Positions 23,266 to 34,899 of a stretch of 64,000 bases of DNA are shown here, in pieces. The translations under genes and the position numbers were made by a program. Below the pieces are notes generated by a model. It saw only the letters and a program-made list of their open reading frames with translations, searched no databases and had not been told where the DNA came from. Where the stretch lies: NCBI GenBank assembly GCA_035222895.1, contig JAVYIG010002747.1:124001-188000 (forward strand), in the 5' to 3' direction. The DNA is from Strongylocentrotus droebachiensis (lineage: Eukaryota; Echinodermata; Echinoidea; Camarodonta; Strongylocentrotidae). The first letter of the stretch is position 1; every line of letters begins with the position of its first letter.

Positions 23266-24282
23266 ATGTCAACGTCTGAGTCCGAGTCCGAGTACGGGGA
23301 GGAACCCTTACCACAACGTGTAGTTGGAAGAGTGAAGCAGTACAATGACGACCGTGGTTATGGCTTTATCCGAGTGAATGACACTTACAAATCAGTGTTT
23401 TTTCATATTTCAGCTGTTTCAAAGAAATGCATTAAAGTTGGAGATGCGGTGAAATTTTACTTGGTTGTAGGACCAAAAGGGTACTTTGCAAAATCTATTG
23501 AGGTTCTGAATTATGACGATAATGATGACGATAATGATGATTATAATGAGTCCGAGTCTGAGTACGAGGAGCAACCTTTACCAAAAGGTGTTGCTGGAGT
23601 AGTGAAGCAGTACAATGACGACCGTGGTTATGGCTTTATCCGAGTGAATGACACTTACAAATCAGTGTTTTTTCATATTTCAGCTGTTCCAAAGAAATGC
23701 ATTAAAGTTGGAGATGCGGTGAAATTTAATTTGGTTGTAGGACCAAAAGGGTACTTTGCAGAATCAATTGAGGTTCTTAATAATGAAGATCATCAAGACG
23801 ATAATAAGTCTGAGTCGGGAGAGGAACTTTTTCAACAAAGTGAATACGAAGTAGTGCAGTACAATGACTAACGTCGTTTTGGCTTTATCCGGGTGAATGA
23901 CACTTACAACAAAGTGTTCTTTCATATTTCAGATGTTCAAGAGAAATACATTGAAGTCGGAGATGAGGTGATGTTTGATTTGTTTGTAGGACCAAAAGGG
24001 TACTATGCAGAATCTATTGAGTTTCTGAATTTGGATGGTGAAGATTCTGACTCTGAACCTGATGAAGCTGTGAACCAGGAGGTACTCCTGAATGGCAATG
24101 CATGCAACTGGCGTTGTGACGCGATATCTAAACAGACGTCGATTCGGGTTTATAAAGGCGGATGAAACCTACAGCAAAGTATTCTTTCATGTCTCTGAAG
24201 TATCGTTCAAGCCGGTTACAGTAAAGATCAAGTGGAATTCCATTTGTACGTAGGACCCAAGGGATACTTCGCAAAATGCATC
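23266..24282 (+). pseudogene. Copy B: truncated cold-shock-domain exon
   Basis: An open stretch of 201 codons encodes an acidic start and two complete CSDs exactly 270 bp apart, with RGYGFI and VFFHIS in each. A TAA at 23869-23871 replaces the AAA (Lys) of gene C in CSD3. Homology then continues through CSD3 and CSD4, with a 4-base duplication near 24101 and a 1-base loss near 24222. It stops in mid-domain at 24282, joined straight to the upstream block of copy C. There is no TPR-like or J-like part. It could still make a 2-CSD peptide, but the downstream decay favours a pseudogene. Confidence 0.75.
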
Positions 24283-24288
24283 AATCAT

Positions 24289-25062
24289 GCCAGCATACTT
24301 GTAATTTGTACTTAATTCCAACGATTGCATTGTATGACTTTGTTTTGGAATAGAAATCTATTTGTCGATGTCTGCGATGTCTATTTCTAGAACATTTGAC
24401 TTGGGTGGACATACCCACTGGCATATTGTATGTGAAAGAAATTATTTCACTTCTCTCTCTCTCTCTCTCTCTCTTTCTAATTCTTTTTTTCTTTCTATCA
24501 CCCCCTCTCTCTTTCCACCCAAGACAACAACAACAACAAACAATCATGTCAATAGATGCTATTTTATCATTATATTTTTGAAAATAGCAATAAATTGTAC
24601 AAAAAAGTTAGGTCAACACTTGGCGCTCCATACTAAAGACGTGTCTAACGTGGGAATCCCTCTGACCTCCACCAGAGGTCAGTAGGGAATCTCCGGATCT
24701 TGCGCAATCCGAAAACAGAAACACTGACGATGATACTACGATTCAATTGTGTGCTTTTTAGCTACATGTATCTTATTCGAACTTGGTGTGTTTCACATGT
24801 ATTTGATTACAACAGCTTGACGAGTAATTCATTGCTTACATTCAGGTCATATGACTTACAATTCGCGACATAATTTAGGACGATATTGCTCGTACTCGTT
24901 TCCATTATCGACATACCGTTCGTTGCTTGAAGTAGATTGGCTGATTCATGTTAAAATGGTGTAGGGTATGTATACATTTGTCAGCATTGTCGTGACAAAG
25001 ATAGATAAGATACTGATCGAATAACTCGTTAGTTTCACGATCGAATAACCTGTTAGTTCATC
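24289..25062 (+). promoter_or_regulatory. Upstream block of gene C
   Basis: Homologous to 4590-5515 and 22540-23265. It has the GACTTTGTTTTGGAA box, (CT)n at 24452-24475, and two ATCGAATAAC modules (25018-25050) before the ATG. It is fused at its 5' edge to the truncated CSD of copy B. Confidence 0.4.
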
Positions 25063-28000
25063 ATGTCAAATGATAGCTTCATTGACAGCGGTGTGACTGG
25101 AGAAGTAGTGCACTTTAAAAAGAAAGGTGGATTTGGCTTCATAACTTATGATGATGCCAAAGTGTATTTCCATATCTCAGAAGTCTCATACTCGTCCGTT
25201 GAAGTTGGCGACGGGGTGACATTTGACTTGTATATGGGACCAAAGGGATACATAGCAAAATCTGTCCAGTTTTTACTTTCGAATGATGACGATAATGAGT
25301 CCGAGTCTGAGTCTGGGGAGGAACTTATTCAACAAGGTGAATACGGAGTAGTGGATCAGTACAACGACAAACGTAGTTTTGGCTTCATCCGAGTGGACGA
25401 CACTTACAACAAAGTGTTTTTTCACATTTCAGATGTTCCAGATAAAAACATTGAAGTTGGAGATGGGGTGATATTTAATTTGTGTGCAGGACCAAAAGGG
25501 TACTTTGCAGAATCTATTGAGGTTGTGAATGATGGAGATCATGATGACGATAATGATGAAGATAATGAGACCGAGTCTGACTCGGGGGAGGAACTTATTC
25601 AACAAGGTGAATACGGTGTAGTGAATCAATACAACGACAAACGTAGTTTTGGCTTCATCCGAGTGGACGACACTTACAACAAAGTGTTTTTTCATATTTC
25701 AGATGTTCCAGATAAAAACATTGAAGTTGGAGATGGGGTGATATTTAATTTGTGTGCAGGACCAAAAGGGTACTTTGCAGAATCTATTGAGGTTCTGAAT
25801 GATGACGATAATGATGACGATAATGATGATGATAACGAGTCCGAGTCTGAGTCCGACGAGGCGCCTATTCATGAAGAAGTTGGTGGAGTAGTGGAGCAGT
25901 ACAATGACAAACGTCGTTTTGGCTTTATCCGAGTTAATGACACTTACAACAAAGTGTTTTTTCATATTTCAGATGTTCAAGAGAAATACATTGAAGTCGG
26001 AGATGAGGTGAGGTTTGATTTGTTTGTAGGACCAAAAGGGTACTATGCAGAATCTATTGAGGTTCTAAATCTTGCTGCTGAAGATTCTGACTCTGAACCT
26101 GATGAAGCTGTGAACCAGGAGGCGCTCCTGAATGGTGATGCAACTGGCGTTGTGACGCGATATCTAAACAGACGTCGATTCGGGTTTATAAAGGTGGATG
26201 AAACCTACAGCAAGGTATTCTTTCATGTCTCTGACGTATCGTTCAAGCCGGTTGCAGTTCAAGATCAAGTGGAATTCCATTTGTACGTAGGACCCAAGGG
26301 GTACTTCGCAAAATGCATCAATTTTGTCAGTCCAGTTGTAGCCGACAATGACTGGAATGAAACGCACTTTGGTCGAACCTCGGGGTCCCATGGCGCCAAA
26401 GATGGCAGCAATCCTGCAAAAGCACCACACGGCACAGAGAAGTCTCCCGGTGGAGATACGGCGCATGAGCAACAACGTAAAGGTGAGAAACTTAATAAAT
26501 ACTTTGGTTATCAAGATATTTAGTTATTTCACATCAGCATAAATGCGCCTAAACACTAGTATAAATTTATTGCAAATAAAAAGAAAACCAAAGTGACCCG
26601 ACCCAACCATATGCATCAGTAGCATCACGTTTGTCGAATTTCTGGGCACGAGGAGCTCTTGGGGGGGGGGGGGGGGGGTGCGTAATTGCCATCGAGAGAA
26701 GGGGGTATGAAGGAGTAGAGTTTATTATAATTATATAATTTTCATGTAATTTACATTCCGCTTGTCCTTACTAATTATCCCGTATTAGTCTACTTTAAAA
26801 AAAAAAATTTTAGTGTTTTTTTCTTCTTATTGAGCCCTCCATTGAAAGACATGCTGCTGTCATGCACAGTGTATTTTGGAAGTGTTGTTTGATATATTTT
26901 GTAAATTGTGAACAGTACTTTATATTTTTTTGTATAATCTCCCTGAGTAACACAACATTTGTGTTTGTTTGTCTAGGTGCCGGACAGACAACACACCATG
27001 ACACATCGAGAATGTCAAGAGAAAAGGGTAACACGTTTTTCAAGTCAGCTCGTGATCAGGAAAGCGACAAGGCCAAATTAGATCGCTTCAAGGTAACGTA
27101 CTAATATTAATTTACTGATCAGGAAAAGCTTAGACCATGGAGGGGGTGGGGGTGGGTGGGGGACAAAAAGAAACATGACACAAAGCTCTCAAATTTGGTT
27201 TAAAAGGAAAAAAGGTGAACACAATCTGCGATCCCCTTATGGGCCATTTTACGTGTGCCACGGGTTTCGTTTGAAACTGTACTTCAGCGTTCTGAATTTC
27301 TCTTTAAAAAAAATATTTAACAAAAATTGTGAACCCCCCCCCCCCGCTGTTGCATATGTGATTATTTAGAGACCAAATGGTATTTCCCACCCCCTCGATT
27401 GAGGGAGCCGGAAATCGGCTAGCTGGCCGGATTCCCGACCCCCGAAATAATGTTCATGGAGAAAAATAAAGTTGTTGAAATTTCCCCCCTTTGTGCAATT
27501 CGTCCCCACGTACGTTTACTGTTCTGCATTCATACACGACAACTCGACCATTCAGAATGTTCTGCCTTTACATACGGATCTTTTCTTTTTGAAAGTATAT
27601 CTTCAAGACCATTATTTCTAGGCAATTATGTGCGATATCATTGAATGGAAATATCCCTCTAGATCTACAGTATATTGTTCAGACGGTCACTACGCCGACC
27701 TTTACACGAACTAGCTCTTAACACGAACTTTACGTCGCACCGTTTAGTCTCATTTGACAACGCCCCCTATCGTCAGAGTTAGCAGCCTAACATGTAAGCC
27801 TATGGAATTTTAGAACAAAAAAAAATCGTAACAAATTCATTTTTTGTTTTAACGAAAAGCACATCCACCCGACGTACGTTAACACTAGCTCTTTCATTGG
27901 AAACATCATGTCCCATTGACTTTTGAAAGTTCACCCACCGTGATTTGATCAAAATAGGTTGCAAGCTCGCCATTGCCTACATAACACATGTGAAACAAGT

Positions 28001-31000
28001 CGAACTTTGGACTCAGTTTGCCAGGCGATTGCAAGGTTTTAGGTCAAGCACACGAAGGATAAGAAGCATGAATTATAATAGATCAGTTCTGATCGGTTCA
28101 TTATGTCCATTTCATCCAACCCCCCACCGTAATTTTTCCATTGAAGATAAGCAAACATTTTGCCGAGGTAAGCAAAAACATGAACATTCATGATCGCCAT
28201 GGACTATTCGATTATTTACAGAGGGGTGCAATTGTGCACCACCCCGTGCACCACATCAAACTCCCCTACTTTAAGTCAAGTATTTCATTGTATTATGTAG
28301 TTTGGTAGGTTCAGTTTAATAACTGTTTAATTATTAGATATCAATGATAGTTTAAAGATATGGAAAATGTTCTTGTATTTTATATTTAGCAAAGCAATCT
28401 CACATACAAATTCACTACCAAGTGTCGTCTAATCCGTCGATTGTCGTCTGCTATAAACGTCCAGCGACCGAAAATGAGACAATCGGAGCAATATGTTTGG
28501 AGTCGATTCGGCGGCGTGACTAAAGGTATAATTTGCTTTCAGTTCCTGGATGTAACTGTCTCTATGTTTACTGTGGGTAATTTGTTTACCTTGGTAATTG
28601 TTGGCTCACTGGAAGACGATTCAATGTATACATCTTATCAACTAATTTTTAATTTAAATTAATGAACCCTTTACTATCTTTTAAAGAGTGCTCTGGAGTG
28701 TTACAAGAAAGCTTACGCCAGTTCTCAAAAGGATGATGATTTGGTTTCAGCGGCAAAGAACACCGGAACTGTTCATTGGAAGCTAGCTAAACTGAAGATA
28801 AATGCATGTCCTGATGAGCGAAAGGTTTGTAAATGTGTTTAGGTTCCGTCCCCGATCACCCTACCTTGACATAATGCTAGACCGTAATCGATCCTTGACC
28901 AAATAGTCTACTACCCCCCCCCCCACCCTACTAGGGTATCACTAAGACCAAAATAGCACTTACATATGGCCTGCATCTGGTTCATCATCCCAAACTTAAT
29001 ATCCTCCTTGGTACAATTAGATTTTGACAGCACTTTTAAAGAACCCTGTTACTTAGTCATCCGTGGCAGAAAGAATATAAATATGGGTATCACTAGACAT
29101 TAGTTCTTACTATGAACTAGATTTCAAGGTCACATTTATCATGACTTTTTAGCCTTAAAGCACTGTACAAGAACCCGTTATTCTTATTAATATATAAAGC
29201 TACAATTGTTTGGCATGCTTTTTATTTTCGCAATGCATACCTATTTTACGGAACAGGTGATACATGCGCACTTTAGAGAGGCTCTGCAGAACTTCGGCAC
29301 CGCTTACACGAAAAGGAACTGCATGGTCGAGGAATGGGGCAAACATCTTGAAAGATCTATCAAGGAATGTCTAGATGACATCAGAACATGGATAGCACCA
29401 AGAAATGACGAAGGTACTCGCGTTGAATAGAAATTATGTCACACCTAATTGATAAACATATTTGTCAAGATTTGATTGATAATAAAAGTCATAATTATGA
29501 TGATTGATAATTTGGTCTTACAAAGCGAGGATAGCCATATCAGTATTAATGAAGCTATCCTGACGGCCCTGTAAGTTTTCATTCCCAGTAATTGCAAAGT
29601 ACCCATTTCTACCACTAGCTGGAGAGTGGCAAAATGTGGATTAATGTATTGACAAAGGACGTTAGTGCCACAGCAGGACTCGAACCGCGAACCTTGTGAT
29701 CCATAGTGTATGTCGGACTGGGATTAGACCATGAACCCCCCAGATTGAGAGTCAAGAGCTAATCACTTTACCACGACAAATGTATATGGGTATGACCAGG
29801 TCCTCATAAAATCAAATTTCTTCGTACATACTGCGTAATTAATAGTTTATTAAAAAACGACAGACAGTTAATGTTAATGGGATAATTGAGTTCTTGTTTT
29901 AGACCGCAAGTGCCTTCAAAGTGCATGGTTATTGCTCTTATTAATATTGATGATATTTCTAGTGATCTTTTAGGACCTAAAATTGCTATGAAGGTAATTT
30001 TAGACCAATAGCCAATACGATCATACCAATTCAGCTCTACTTAAAAAAAAACGGTGACCGTTAATTAATAAATAAATTAATAATAAAAGTAAATTAACAA
30101 TACATGGGCCGGCTGATTGTGCGTATTAAAACCAACACGAAAAAGCCAACAAATGGCAACCCCGGCATTGGCTGCAATAAAACGTATGAGGCGCCATTTC
30201 TTGTTTTAAACGGCTAGGTCAAATTATCTAATAATTGTACACAAATATTAGAAAATGTTATATTTATGGATGTTCAGCCGTCTCTGAACCGATTTTGTTT
30301 TAACAAAGATGATTTTTTTTTTCCATTTAAATTTGACACTCAGTATCTCACAATTTTTTAATATTTTGTATAGCGCCCTCTGCAACCGAATTTAACTATC
30401 CCTTTAATAAGATGTACGTAGTTGTGTACCTAAAAGGGAGCATGGGCCACTTGTGCCCTTTAACTTTCCAGCGGTGCAAAGAGTTAAGTGTTGTATACGT
30501 TCCTTACAAAATAAAAATCATATAACCTTTCGAAAGGCTTGTGAGACCGAACAACATTGTCGGTCTCGTGAGTTGTAGTCTTTATCGACCCCTACATGTC
30601 TTTGTTTATTTGTTTTCGACTCCGCCAGATCGGATCGTTGCCCTCAAGGAGTACGTTATTTACATGCCTGAATGTGACGCTAAGGTCAGCTACTACATTC
30701 GCATCGCAAATATCTATTTCAGAAAAGGAAAAGATGCTCTGCAGCACCAAGAATACAAGAGTTGCCAAGGGTACGTTATGTGTGAAAATCTTAAAAAAGA
30801 GTTATACCAAGGAGTTACTAGTAACTATAATAACCCCTTGTTTATACTTAGTTTCCCCCAAAGACAGCAAATTTGAGGATGGACACACAATGTACAGTGC
30901 GTCCAAGAAGAAACGAGACCAAGAATTATAAGAATCACAATTATAATTAATAAATGACACATATTTGTAACGCTTAGATCCTCCTCTTTTATTTAGTGCA

Positions 31001-34000
31001 ACTCATATGATGCATATTTCATGCATGAGCAATCAAAAACAATTTGAAGAGAGTAAACCGACAAGTCATTTGGCGGGCGGCATCTGAATTTCAAAGGGAA
31101 AATAACATTTCTAGAAAGTTCAATTTCTGCCCTTCCATATGATACCCTAATCAGGAAAAATGAGCCAGGAATAACAAAGTTCTGTTTGTTTAAGGTAATG
31201 CTTACATCCATAATTTGATTACACGAGTTCATTTTCACTGGCTGCCTGCCTTATGCCTCAGTCACACCTTTGCGTATTGGGCTTGCGTATTGCTGCGTAT
31301 TTCCCGAACGCAAACATAGGCAGTCATACCCAATAAAGCGCAACAAAACGTGCTCACTACGTACTCAATACGCAGACTAGCGCATATGCCTGCGTTGCTC
31401 GCTCGCTAGTTTTAAAATTTTCTAAACTATCGCAAGCAAACGCAAGGTCAAATCGCATACGAGCGGATACGAGTGGCAACCAGTGAATGCGAGCGACAGC
31501 GAGTGGCTTAGCGCAGGTATACGCAATCATACGCACCTCTTTTTTCGGAGCACGTGTCACTGCCTATAGCTGCGTTTCCTGCACGATTTAACTCGCTTTA
31601 GCTCGTTGTCGTACGCATGATTGCGCGTATTGTTGCGCTGTTGCTCGCACATCGCTCGCAGCAGCAAGAACCCTTGCGATTGCCGCTCGCTAGGCTGCGA
31701 GTCTAGCTCGTACGCCGTACGCTTTAGCTCGTACGCCGTTCGCTCTAGCTCGCAGTCGCTGGTTGTCGCTCGCTTTAGCTCGCTATCACTGCGATTAGTT
31801 GCCTATGCGCTGCATATCGGCAACAAAAGGAGGGGCGCCTCACGGGTTGGAATTATACCGCAGTCAGCATTTGAAGAAGATACACAAGAAGATGCAGAAA
31901 GCCAAAGGGAAAAGGGGAGTGAAGACGAGGACGAAGCCAGTCATTGGCCCAGTCATTGCAACAGTCTTTTTGTTGAACTCTGTTTTAACTGAGATTTACA
32001 TTCTTCGCGATAAATTATACTGTGAGGAAACGGTTGCTGAAGGTCAGGTAATGTCGTCAATGTCGAGGGGTTGGGCTGGTGATATCCAGAGCATATGGCC
32101 TGCATGACTCCAACATTGAAATCTTTGACTCCTGCCAGGGAACAGAACCAGCAGGGCTGTAATTGTAGTAGGCATTGATATAATTCCTTTGGGCCTGACC
32201 TGCCTGAGTAGCCGAGCGACCTCTATCTAGCCGGCTGCCTAAGACCGGATATAGAGTCTGCCCTTCTCTAGGAACCGGGCATTATGTATGCTCGGCGTCC
32301 ACGGCTGAATTCTGGATGCAAGGGTAGTGGGTTCTCATCAAGTTGTGGAGGCATACACACGCCTGTACCATGCTCCTGACGGTTGAAGGGGTTTGTCGGA
32401 GAGTGTTCAGCAGGCATTGAAATCGGTTGGCAATAATGCCGAAAGCATTACTGAAGGATGTGTCCTGCTTCTCCAGTCTTTCATGTAGTCTTTGCTTTAA
32501 CTCTTTAAACATTTCAGAGGTGACCCTCAAAAAGTTCGTGAGTGCCTCTTGGTCCTCGTCTTCCAGCTCCCTCATCAGTTGGTCAAACTGTCCCAGGTTC
32601 TTCCTCCGGCAGATCCAGGACCCGCATCCAACAACTCCGAGGGATACTTCGTTGATGCAGCTCAAGCAGCAGCTTCCCTTGCTCATAATCTCTATTCGCC
32701 TCTTCTTCCTCCAACTGAACCAAAAGCTTAAGCTTTTGCGAAGCAGAGCTCTGCTGTCATTGTTGTCATCAGATATACTTTTCTTGTAGAATCTTCAGAA
32801 GCTAAGATGTTTATGCCCAGTCCCGCAAAATAACTAGTATTTAAACATATGCCGCAGCCCGAGCGAGCTGGTACGCTGTAGCGCGAGCTGGCACGCATCA
32901 GTACGAACAACAGACGAGCTAAAGCGAACGAACACGCAACGAGACCAACTTGTGCGAGCGGCTAGCGAGCAGCAAACGAGCAAAGATCGAGCTAGATTCG
33001 CAACATGGCGAGCAAGCTGCGTATCGAATCGTATTGCTATGAGCAACAGCGAGCTATAGCGTGGTCATAGGCAACCGGAGGCAACCAAAGGCAGTCTTTG
33101 TACGAGCGGCATACGAGCTACCTACGAGCTAGATACGCAATAGTGTGACTGCTACCTTCAAATTTGCTGCGTATTGCTGGGCACGACTGCGTATTGATAT
33201 ACCCTGCATAGCGCAGCAATACGCAGCAACATACGCAAAGGTGTGACTGAGGCATAAGCAACAAACAGAGTTGACAAAAGACTTAACTCCGTTATATTGA
33301 CGATCAGCCATGCACAAAGAAGACGAAAGACTTGATGCAAGATCCGTTATTACAAAACTTGTTATCAATGACAATTTGCTAAATTTCTGTGACAACGTGT
33401 GTGTATTGGGTTTTTACAGATGTGTATCAATCAGAAATGAATATTTATGGTCTGAGGACCGACCTTTAAACGTCACCATCCGAAAGACGTGACTCAGTTT
33501 CGAACCTGCGTCCTCGTCTGAATCAGTTTGTAACTTCCACTGTTAGCTGGATTACGGGCGCACGCCACAACTCCTAGTTAAACTTTACTCTCAGCCAATC
33601 AAATACCACAATTTCTGTAGCTTGTAACAGTTATTGTAACTTGTTTTTGATAACTAGTTAAATGAAACAGGGCCCAGGTCTATATATGACACATAATATT
33701 GCACCTGAAACTCCTTCAGGTTAACTTTTTGAAAGGCTCTTCATACTTTCAGCGTAAGTGTTGCTTTGCATTCATTTAGTATTTTTTGATATTGTATTTT
33801 TAGATACATGGATGAATGTAGTACAACCCTGAATGAAGCAAAGAAAAGATGTACAGGTGCGGATTCAAGCTTCAAAGTAAACGTCACTGACCTGGAGAAA
33901 GACGTCCAGTACCAAAAAGATATCGTCCAGAAATGTGTATATAAAGTCAAAGGTAATACTTTAGCTCATTATGCTTCAATGTATACATTAGATAGAGACT

Positions 34001-34323
34001 TCTAAACTATTAAGTATAATCATTTCTTTGGGCATAATTTATATAGGAAAGTTGGGGCCCAGTAAAAATAATAATTAAACAAAATAAAGTGCACTAATGA
34101 TTGTTATCATAAAGAGGAAACCACATGTAAACCATATGGATGTAAGTACCCCCTTTTTTTTTTTTTTTTTTAAATACTAATCGCAGATGAACAGGCGCGT
34201 CGAGAACAAGAAAAAAAGGAAGATAAGGAGAAAGAGATTGCAAAGGAACAACTGAAAGGCGTTCTAAAAAAACTGGAAAGTCTCAAAAAGTTACCCGTTG
34301 AGAAATTCGTCGAACGAGTATAA
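25063..34323 (+). CDS. Gene C: five-CSD / TPR-like paralogue, truncated before the J-like end
   Basis: Exons 25063-26482, 26977-27092, 28687-28824, 29257-29413, 30629-30770, 33804-33952 and 34187-34323 keep the same phases and, for exons 2-6, the same lengths as gene A. They give 752 aa. CSDs lie near residues 11-71, 94-154, 184-244, 274-334 and 361-423, with RNP1 GGFGFI, RSFGFI (twice), RRFGFI (twice) and RNP2 VYFHIS, VFFHIS or VFFHVS. CSD2 and CSD3 are near-identical 270-bp repeats with linkers rich in Asp, Asn, Glu and Ser. TPR-like helices follow (EKGNTFFKSA, ALECYKKAY). The frame ends at TAA 34321, where gene A has a Tyr codon. The reading frame is otherwise intact, so it may be a recent loss-of-domain allele or a short-form product. 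Function is inferred as for gene A. Confidence 0.8.
27735..28495. mobile_element. TIR element, family R1 copy 2
   Basis: The body 27735-28195 matches 12497-12960. The right part 28385-28495 is the inverted copy of the 12353-12490 arm and ends GACAATCGGAGCAATATG. It lies in intron 2 of gene C. Nearby G-runs sit at 26661-26678, and 27100-27400 has no recognisable feature. Confidence 0.55.
29560..29795 (-). repeat. tRNA-derived SINE
   Basis: On the minus strand an A-box-like GTGGTAAAGTGATTAG (about 29782) and a B-box CGCGGTTCGAGTCC (about 29683) are spaced as in a tRNA head with an insertion. A body follows, including CACTCTCCAGCTAGTGG. It lies in intron 4 of gene C. Confidence 0.55.
29970..30412. 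repeat. MITE-like block (AACTATCCCTTTAA end)
   Basis: The right part (GCGCCCTCTGCAAC, TTAACTATCCCTTTAA) matches the 36130-36393 element, with the GAGGGCGC part inverted there. Noncoding, in intron 4 of gene C. Confidence 0.4.
31251..33257. mobile_element. PIF/Harbinger-type transposon, non-autonomous
   Basis: Long terminal inverted repeats start TTATGCCTCAGTCACACC and continue into subterminal GCGTATTGCTGCGTATT and ACGAGCGA-type repeats. The minus strand carries a transposase relic (32282-32686). The flanks match an uninterrupted copy at 50391-50420, where CTGCCTGCC and GCAACAAAC are separated by 3 bp (50401-50403), in line with the 3-bp target duplication of this superfamily. It sits in intron 5 of gene C and accounts for most of its extra length. 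Confidence 0.85.
32282..32686 (-). pseudogene. Harbinger (DDE_Tnp_4-like) transposase relic
   Basis: One 134-codon frame joins two transposase parts: an N-terminal FLRVTSEMFKELKQRL...EKQDT segment and the C-terminal NAFGIIANRFQCLL...VRSMVQACVCLHNLMRTHYP, typical of the region around the last catalytic acid. The catalytic core between them is deleted, so the product cannot be active. Confidence 0.75.
33400..33573 (-). repeat. SINE-like fragment, copy 2 (7SL-like head)
   Basis: Minus-strand copy of the 132-256 repeat with GTGGCGTGCGCCCGTAATCC followed by AGCTAA, and GGTTCGAAACT. It continues through GGATGGTGACGTTTAAAGG into a tail (33400-33460) also present near 17460-17500. Confidence 0.45.
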
Positions 34324-34546
34324 AAAACAGTGGCCTCCTAAAGGGATTGATGAGTCGAAGATACCCTGTGCATCGTCATCGTCATCGTCGTCGTCGAAGA
34401 GTTCACAGAAGAAGTTACTGATTCGTGCCATTCGCTGCTATCACCCTGATAAGGTGGATAAGAATGCTCATGGTGTAAAATGGCATGTTTTGTCCGGTGA
34501 GATTACAAAATGTCTTACTCTTCTACTAGCTGATATTAATACTTAA
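34324..34546 (+). pseudogene. Out-of-frame J-like end of gene C
   Basis: Downstream of the stop, in a frame shifted by one base, the sequence still encodes the gene A ending: QWPPKGIDESKIP, a Ser run, CYHPDKVDKNAHG and EITKCLTLLLAD, closing with TAA at 34544-34546. Similarity to gene A is still high, so the loss is recent. Confidence 0.8.
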
Positions 34547-34899
34547 ATAAGTGCAAAATATCATCACGTGCAAGCTTCTTCATTGGTCGTAGGAGGGCTA
34601 TGATACTGTACTAGAAGCACTACCGTGGTACGGGTATATTCCCCGGGCTTTATTTCATCAAAGACACAGTGTTGAGGTCGCTATTGGCTTTAGGTTTAAG
34701 GTTTAAGATTAGGGTTATATATACGTGTTTGGTCGTGGGTCGAAGTTAAAATTTGGTTACAGTAACTGTAGAATATCGACCGCCGGAACATATATGTGTG
34801 GTAATTTAAACTTTAGCATTATGACCCAGTCACAGCCAGAGGAAAAAGGCACAACTAAGTGGATTGATTCCAAGGACTAGTAATAATTATCATCAGTCA

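Larger units (their letters stand above)
18225..34640 (+). repeat. Segmental duplication, unit 2
   Basis: Head-to-tail paralogue of 2070-17640. Relative to unit 1 it gained an inserted block (20280-22300), a 916-bp MITE, a Harbinger element and an extra upstream-plus-exon-1 copy (B). It lacks the 59-bp satellite expansion, the LINE pieces and the upstream TTAA MITE. Confidence 0.75.

Noticed and set aside
34680-34720. Telomere-like TTTAGG/TTAGGG string
   Set aside because: Only a few irregular copies occur (GGTTTAAGGTTTAAGATTAGGG), with no array, so it is not an interstitial telomere.
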